From: Streptomyces caniscabiei
GTDB lineage: Bacteria > Actinomycetota > Actinomycetes > Streptomycetales > Streptomycetaceae
Length of the DNA stretch: 64,000 nucleotides
Assembly: GCF_014930365.1 (NCBI RefSeq)
Contig: NZ_JABXWI010000003.1
Coordinates: forward strand, 496,001-560,000
Reading direction: 5' to 3'
Of this stretch, positions 60,663-64,000 are shown piece by piece. The position numbers and the translations under genes were made by a program. The number at the start of each line of letters is the position of its first letter. The stretch's first letter is position 1. The notes beneath the pieces were generated by a model that made no database searches, was not told the DNA's origin, and worked only from the letters and a program-made list of their open reading frames with translations.

Positions 60663-60989
60663 CGTAATGCTCCGATCGGGGGGTCGCGGTGAATTTCACT
60701 GCCGCACCGGCAGCAGCGGATAGGGGACCGCTCCTACGCCCAACAGGCGGCGTTTCCGGCACCGAATCGGGCAGCGGAATTCGAACCGCCGCCGCCTAAC
60801 GCCTGAGGAAGCTACACGGGCCCCTCAAGAGGGCAGTAACGGCGCGGTAACCACCAGCTCTTCGCCCGTCGATGACCGGCCGATGGAACGGCCGACCATA
60901 CCGTGTGACGGCGCTTTCGCATTTCCGTGGCTCAACCACGCCGAAGAGACAGCGGCGTCGAATTCACCAAGAATGGGAGCGGTATCACC
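60663..60989. other. Divergent promoter region between sugar operon and SnoaL-like genes
   Basis: 327 bp, no coding frame with credible features. It is likely to hold the promoters of both operons; no clear SARP heptamer array was picked out by eye. Confidence 0.5.
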
Positions 60990-61379
60990 ATGACGGTAGC
61001 CAGCGACGAGCTGACCAACGAAGTCCTCGCGCACGCCGAGAACTACGTGCGCGCCTTCAACTCGGGCGACGCGACCGCCGTCGATCGGTTCTACACCGAG
61101 GACGCGGTCTCCGTCTGGGAAAAGGGAAAGCCGGTGAGCGGCGCGGAGCGCAGGGCCGGTCTCGCCGAATATCTGGCGCAGAAGCCGGTGATGAAGATCG
61201 GGGTTCTCGAGTCGTACGTCATCTCCGACACCGCGCTGCTCGCCGTGGACTGGACGATCGACATCCCCACGCCGCAGGGCATCGAGCGCCAACAGGGTGT
61301 CGGCGTGGACGTACTGCGGCGCGGTGCCGACGGCCAGTGGCGCTTCGCCATCGACAACCCCTACGGCACGGACATCTGA
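60990..61379 (+). CDS. SnoaL-like (NTF2-fold) protein 1
   Basis: A 129-residue NTF2-like alpha+beta barrel protein, with AENYVRAFNSGDATAVDRFY, then TEDAVSVWEKGKPVSG and a C-terminal VGVDVLRRGADGQWRFAIDN. Small SnoaL-type proteins in aromatic polyketide clusters act as ring cyclases, hydroxylases or 1,4-addition enzymes; others are isomerases. The ATG at 60990 has GGGAG upstream. It is followed by a related gene, so the two may form a heteromeric pair. Confidence 0.8.
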   Translation: MTVASDELTNEVLAHAENYVRAFNSGDATAVDRFYTEDAVSVWEKGKPVSGAERRAGLAEYLAQKPVMKIGVLESYVISDTALLAVDWTIDIPTPQGIERQQGVGVDVLRRGADGQWRFAIDNPYGTDI

Positions 61380-61464
61380 CCCGTCCCTCCCGACCCCTCC
61401 CCGCCCCGTCCCGGCGGCCGCGCCGGCTGCCCGCACCCCGATCACGAAGCGAGGAAGCCCGACC

Positions 61465-61863
61465 ATGAGCCAGGCCCTGGACCTCACCCTCACCGACGAC
61501 CCGCACCAGCAGAACGACGTGTTCACCGACGCCTTCAACTCCGGTGAGGGCGCCGTCTTCGACCAGTTGTACCGGTCGGACGCGATCTCCAACCTCACCG
61601 GCAGGACGCTGACCGGCCCCGAGCGCACCCGGGCCATCACCGAGTTCCTCGCCACCAAGCCGAAGCTGACCGCCACGGTGCGGCGGACCTACCGCACGGG
61701 CGACACGATGCTGTTGATCGTGGACTTCTCCGTGGAGGCCGTGGGCGCGGACGGCTCCCCCGAGAAGCTCGACGGCCGGTGCACGGATGTGCTCGTGCGG
61801 GACGAGAACGGTAGATGGATCATGGCGATCGACCGCCCGGTGATGCACACCCCGAACACCTAG
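61465..61863 (+). CDS. SnoaL-like (NTF2-fold) protein 2
   Basis: A 132-residue paralogue of the preceding protein (DAFNSGEGAVFDQLYRSDAI, VRRTYRTGDTMLLIVDFSVE, CTDVLVRDENGRWIMAIDR). The two genes are 85 bp apart and in the same direction, consistent with duplication and sub-specialisation. Confidence 0.8.
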   Translation: MSQALDLTLTDDPHQQNDVFTDAFNSGEGAVFDQLYRSDAISNLTGRTLTGPERTRAITEFLATKPKLTATVRRTYRTGDTMLLIVDFSVEAVGADGSPEKLDGRCTDVLVRDENGRWIMAIDRPVMHTPNT

Positions 61864-61904
61864 GCCCCCCGCCCGCAGACCCCATCTCACGAGAACGGAT
61901 CACG

Positions 61905-63230
61905 ATGGATTCTCTGACCGAGGCTCTCCTTTCGGGTGCTCCGGAGGAGGTTCTTGCGCGCGAGAAGCTGCCGGACCATTTCGACGCCGCCCATCTGCGC
62001 GCCGAGGACGTCGGCATGTTCGAGGGAGCGCAGGACAAGGACGTACGCCGGTCCATCCGGGTGGGCCCGGTGGCCATGCCGGAACTGGCGCCGGACGAGG
62101 TGCTGGTGGCGGTCATGGCCAGCGCGATCAACTACAACACGGTGTGGTCCGCCACCTTCGAACCGGTGCCGACCTTCCGGTTCCTGGAGCGCTTCGGCAG
62201 CCAGGGCGGCCATGCCGCGCGGCACGACCTGCCGTACCAGGTGATCGGCTCGGACGCCTCCGGTGTCGTGGTGCGGGCCGGCTCCGCCGTGCGGCGCTGG
62301 CGCCCGGGCGCCCATGTCGTCGTCTCCTGCGTCCAGGTGGACGACCACGAGCCGGCCACGCACGCGGACGCCATGCTGGGTGCCGAGCAGCGCATCTGGG
62401 GATACGAGACGAACTTCGGCGGCCTCGCCCGGTACGCCGTGGTCAAGGCCAGTCAGCTGCTGCCGAAGCCGGGCCATCTGACCTGGGAGGAGTCAGCCGG
62501 TGTGCTGCTCACCGCGGCGACCTCCTACCGCATGCTGATCAGCGACAAGGGTGCCCGCATCAAGCTCGGTGACGTGGTGCTGATCTGGGGCGCGACCGGT
62601 GGCCTCGGGGCGTTCGCGGTGCAACTGGTCAAGCAGGCGGGCGGGATCCCGGTCGGTGTGGTCGGTTCCGAGCAGAAGGCGAAGGCCCTGCGCGCCCTGG
62701 GCTGCGATGTGATCGTCAATCGGGCCGATATCGGCCTGGGCGACGCGACGACGCCCGAGGAGACCATCGAGCAGGGCAAGCGACTTGGGCGGTTCATCCG
62801 CCGCGAGGTCGGCGAGGACCCCAGCGTCGCCTTCGACTACATCGGCCGCGCCACGTTCGGCGTCTCGGTGTTCGTCGTACGACGCGGCGGGACCGTGGTC
62901 ACGTGCGGCTCCAGCACCGGTTATCAGCACACCTACGACAACCGTTATCTGTGGATGAACTCCAAGCGGATCGTCGGCAGTCACGCCGCGAACCTCCAGG
63001 AACAGGCCGAGCTGAACCGGCTGGTCGCGCTCGGCAGGATCGCCCCCGTCCTCTCATCGGTGTACACCCTCGACGAGGTGGGTGACGCGGCCCGACTCGT
63101 GCAGACCAACCAGCACCTCGGCAAGGTGGCCGTGCTGTGCCAGGCGCCCCAGGAGGGCCTCGGGGTCACCGACCCGCGGTTGCGGGAGAGGATCGGCGCG
63201 GACGCGCTCAATCCGCTGCGGAGCCTGTGA
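61905..63230 (+). CDS. ccr: Crotonyl-CoA carboxylase/reductase
   Basis: A 441-residue medium-chain dehydrogenase/reductase of the CCR family. It reductively carboxylates crotonyl-CoA (or longer 2-enoyl-CoA) with NADPH and CO2 to ethylmalonyl- or alkylmalonyl-CoA. Visible features: substrate/quinone-oxidoreductase N-domain (INYNTVWSATFEPVPTFRFL), Rossmann motif WGATGGLGAFAVQLVKQAGG and WMNSKRIVGSHAAN. A dedicated copy in a polyketide cluster usually supplies an unusual extender or starter. Its stop overlaps the next gene by one base (TGATG). Confidence 0.94.
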   Translation: MDSLTEALLSGAPEEVLAREKLPDHFDAAHLRAEDVGMFEGAQDKDVRRSIRVGPVAMPELAPDEVLVAVMASAINYNTVWSATFEPVPTFRFLERFGSQGGHAARHDLPYQVIGSDASGVVVRAGSAVRRWRPGAHVVVSCVQVDDHEPATHADAMLGAEQRIWGYETNFGGLARYAVVKASQLLPKPGHLTWEESAGVLLTAATSYRMLISDKGARIKLGDVVLIWGATGGLGAFAVQLVKQAGGIPVGVVGSEQKAKALRALGCDVIVNRADIGLGDATTPEETIEQGKRLGRFIRREVGEDPSVAFDYIGRATFGVSVFVVRRGGTVVTCGSSTGYQHTYDNRYLWMNSKRIVGSHAANLQEQAELNRLVALGRIAPVLSSVYTLDEVGDAARLVQTNQHLGKVAVLCQAPQEGLGVTDPRLRERIGADALNPLRSL

Positions 63231-64000
63231 TGGGCGGGCGGCACATCGGGATCCTGGGCACGGGCTCCTATCTTCCCAAGGACGAGGTCGGCAACGACGA
63301 GATCGCCGCCCGGGTGGGAGTCAGCCCGCAGTGGATCGAGGAGCGCACCCACATCACCGCCCGGCGTTTCGCCGCGCCGCACGAGGCGACCTCGGACCTG
63401 GCGGTGCGAGCGGCCGAACGCGCGCTGGAGTCGGCGGGACTGGTGGCCGACGACATCGACTACCTCATCGTGTCCACGTCCACGCCGGACTCCCCCCAGC
63501 CCCCGACGGCGTACCACGTCCAGCGGGGATTGGGCGCCCGTGCCGCGGTCTGCTTCGACATCAATGTCGTGTGCAGCGGCTTCGTCTACGCACTCGAGGT
63601 CGCGCGCCGGCTGCTCGCCGGACGCCCGGGAGGCCGGGCGCTGGTCGTCGGCGCCGACGTGTACTCGCGGATCCTGGACTTCACGGACCGGCGTACGGCC
63701 GTGCTGATGGCGGACGGGGCGGGCGCCGCCGTGATCGGGGAGGTCGAGCCGTCCCGCGGATTCATCGACGTGGAACTGGCCAGCCGGGGCGACGGCCACC
63801 GGCTGATCCGGGTCGAGGCGGGCGGCAGCCGGCTGCCGGTGTCCGAGCGGACCCTGCGTGAGGGCTCGCACTTCTTCCGTATGGAGGGCCGCGCCGTGCG
63901 GGAATTCGTCCTGGAGAACTTTCCCGCCCTCGTCGAGACGTTGTGCCGGCGTGCGGGTGTGTCGCAGGACCGGATCGACCACTTCGTGCCCCACCAGCCC
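63230..64000 (+). CDS. Beta-ketoacyl-ACP synthase III-like (3' end beyond window)
   Basis: First 257 residues of a KASIII/FabH-like thiolase-fold enzyme. The active-site Cys115 is in INVVCSGFVYAL, and His255 in HFVPHQP is the predicted second catalytic residue; the third (Asn) lies beyond the edge. In type II polyketide clusters KASIII selects a non-acetate starter (propionyl, butyryl, crotonyl-derived and similar). Translational coupling with ccr points to a starter made from a C4 or longer CoA ester. Confidence 0.92.
   Translation, partial: MGGRHIGILGTGSYLPKDEVGNDEIAARVGVSPQWIEERTHITARRFAAPHEATSDLAVRAAERALESAGLVADDIDYLIVSTSTPDSPQPPTAYHVQRGLGARAAVCFDINVVCSGFVYALEVARRLLAGRPGGRALVVGADVYSRILDFTDRRTAVLMADGAGAAVIGEVEPSRGFIDVELASRGDGHRLIRVEAGGSRLPVSERTLREGSHFFRMEGRAVREFVLENFPALVETLCRRAGVSQDRIDHFVPHQP

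Overview
The window is a piece of a Streptomyces or very closely related actinomycete chromosome. The GC content is very high, with GC-rich third codon positions, many GTG starts and many ATGA/GTGA stop-start overlaps. Family content also fits: SARP, AfsA/GBL-receptor pair, SepF paralogue, DUF1707, class F sortase, LLM-class F420 oxidoreductase. No rRNA, tRNA, CRISPR array or intact insertion sequence was seen. Genes are cut at both ends (ornithine carbamoyltransferase at base 1, KASIII-like synthase at base 64000).

1-38.7 kb is mostly core or lineage-specific chromosome: an arginine deiminase pathway pair (arcA, argF); an SPFH protein coupled to a NAD-kinase-like protein; a phytoene/squalene-synthase-like domain fused to a cis-prenyltransferase; the Hen1-Pnkp RNA repair pair; a secreted 5'-nucleotidase; an eroded nucleoside-type ABC transporter locus in which an amidohydrolase is fused to the tail of a lost permease; a MazG-like and AAA ATPase pair beside DnaA-box-like sequences; a SepF paralogue; a giant self-sufficient assimilatory nitrate reductase with a GlnR-like site upstream; and a decayed two-component system. 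A sorting-signal protein/sortase/ECF sigma operon follows, then a block of metal-linked families (DUF6153, DUF305, BlaI/M56 pair, DUF5134, DUF4396) that includes a copper-type CsoR palindrome, then a GntR regulator with an NCS1 nucleobase transporter.

38.9-64 kb is the left part of a biosynthetic gene cluster for a glycosylated, probably aromatic polyketide. It opens with a regulatory block (SARP, catalytically degenerate IS701-type transposase relative, gamma-butyrolactone receptor, AfsA-type synthase) that carries ARE-like palindromes. It continues with two glycosyltransferases, two imine-reductase-like enzymes and two acyl-CoA-dehydrogenase-fold flavin oxidases/monooxygenases. These form a duplicated three-gene set, one copy of which sits with its own TetR repressor. 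A Tat-exported amine oxidase, an aldo/keto reductase, a five-gene deoxysugar operon (DegT aminotransferase, 3,5-epimerase, RmlA, RmlB, 2,3-dehydratase), two SnoaL-like proteins, crotonyl-CoA carboxylase/reductase and a KASIII follow. The minimal PKS is presumably beyond base 64000.

Taken together, the cluster appears to make an aglycone from an unusual short-chain starter or extender (CCR plus KASIII). It would decorate it with one or more 2,6-dideoxy or amino-2,6-dideoxy sugars and then apply two paired reduction/oxidation steps. The duplicated GT/IRED/flavoenzyme module is the most novel-looking system in the window.
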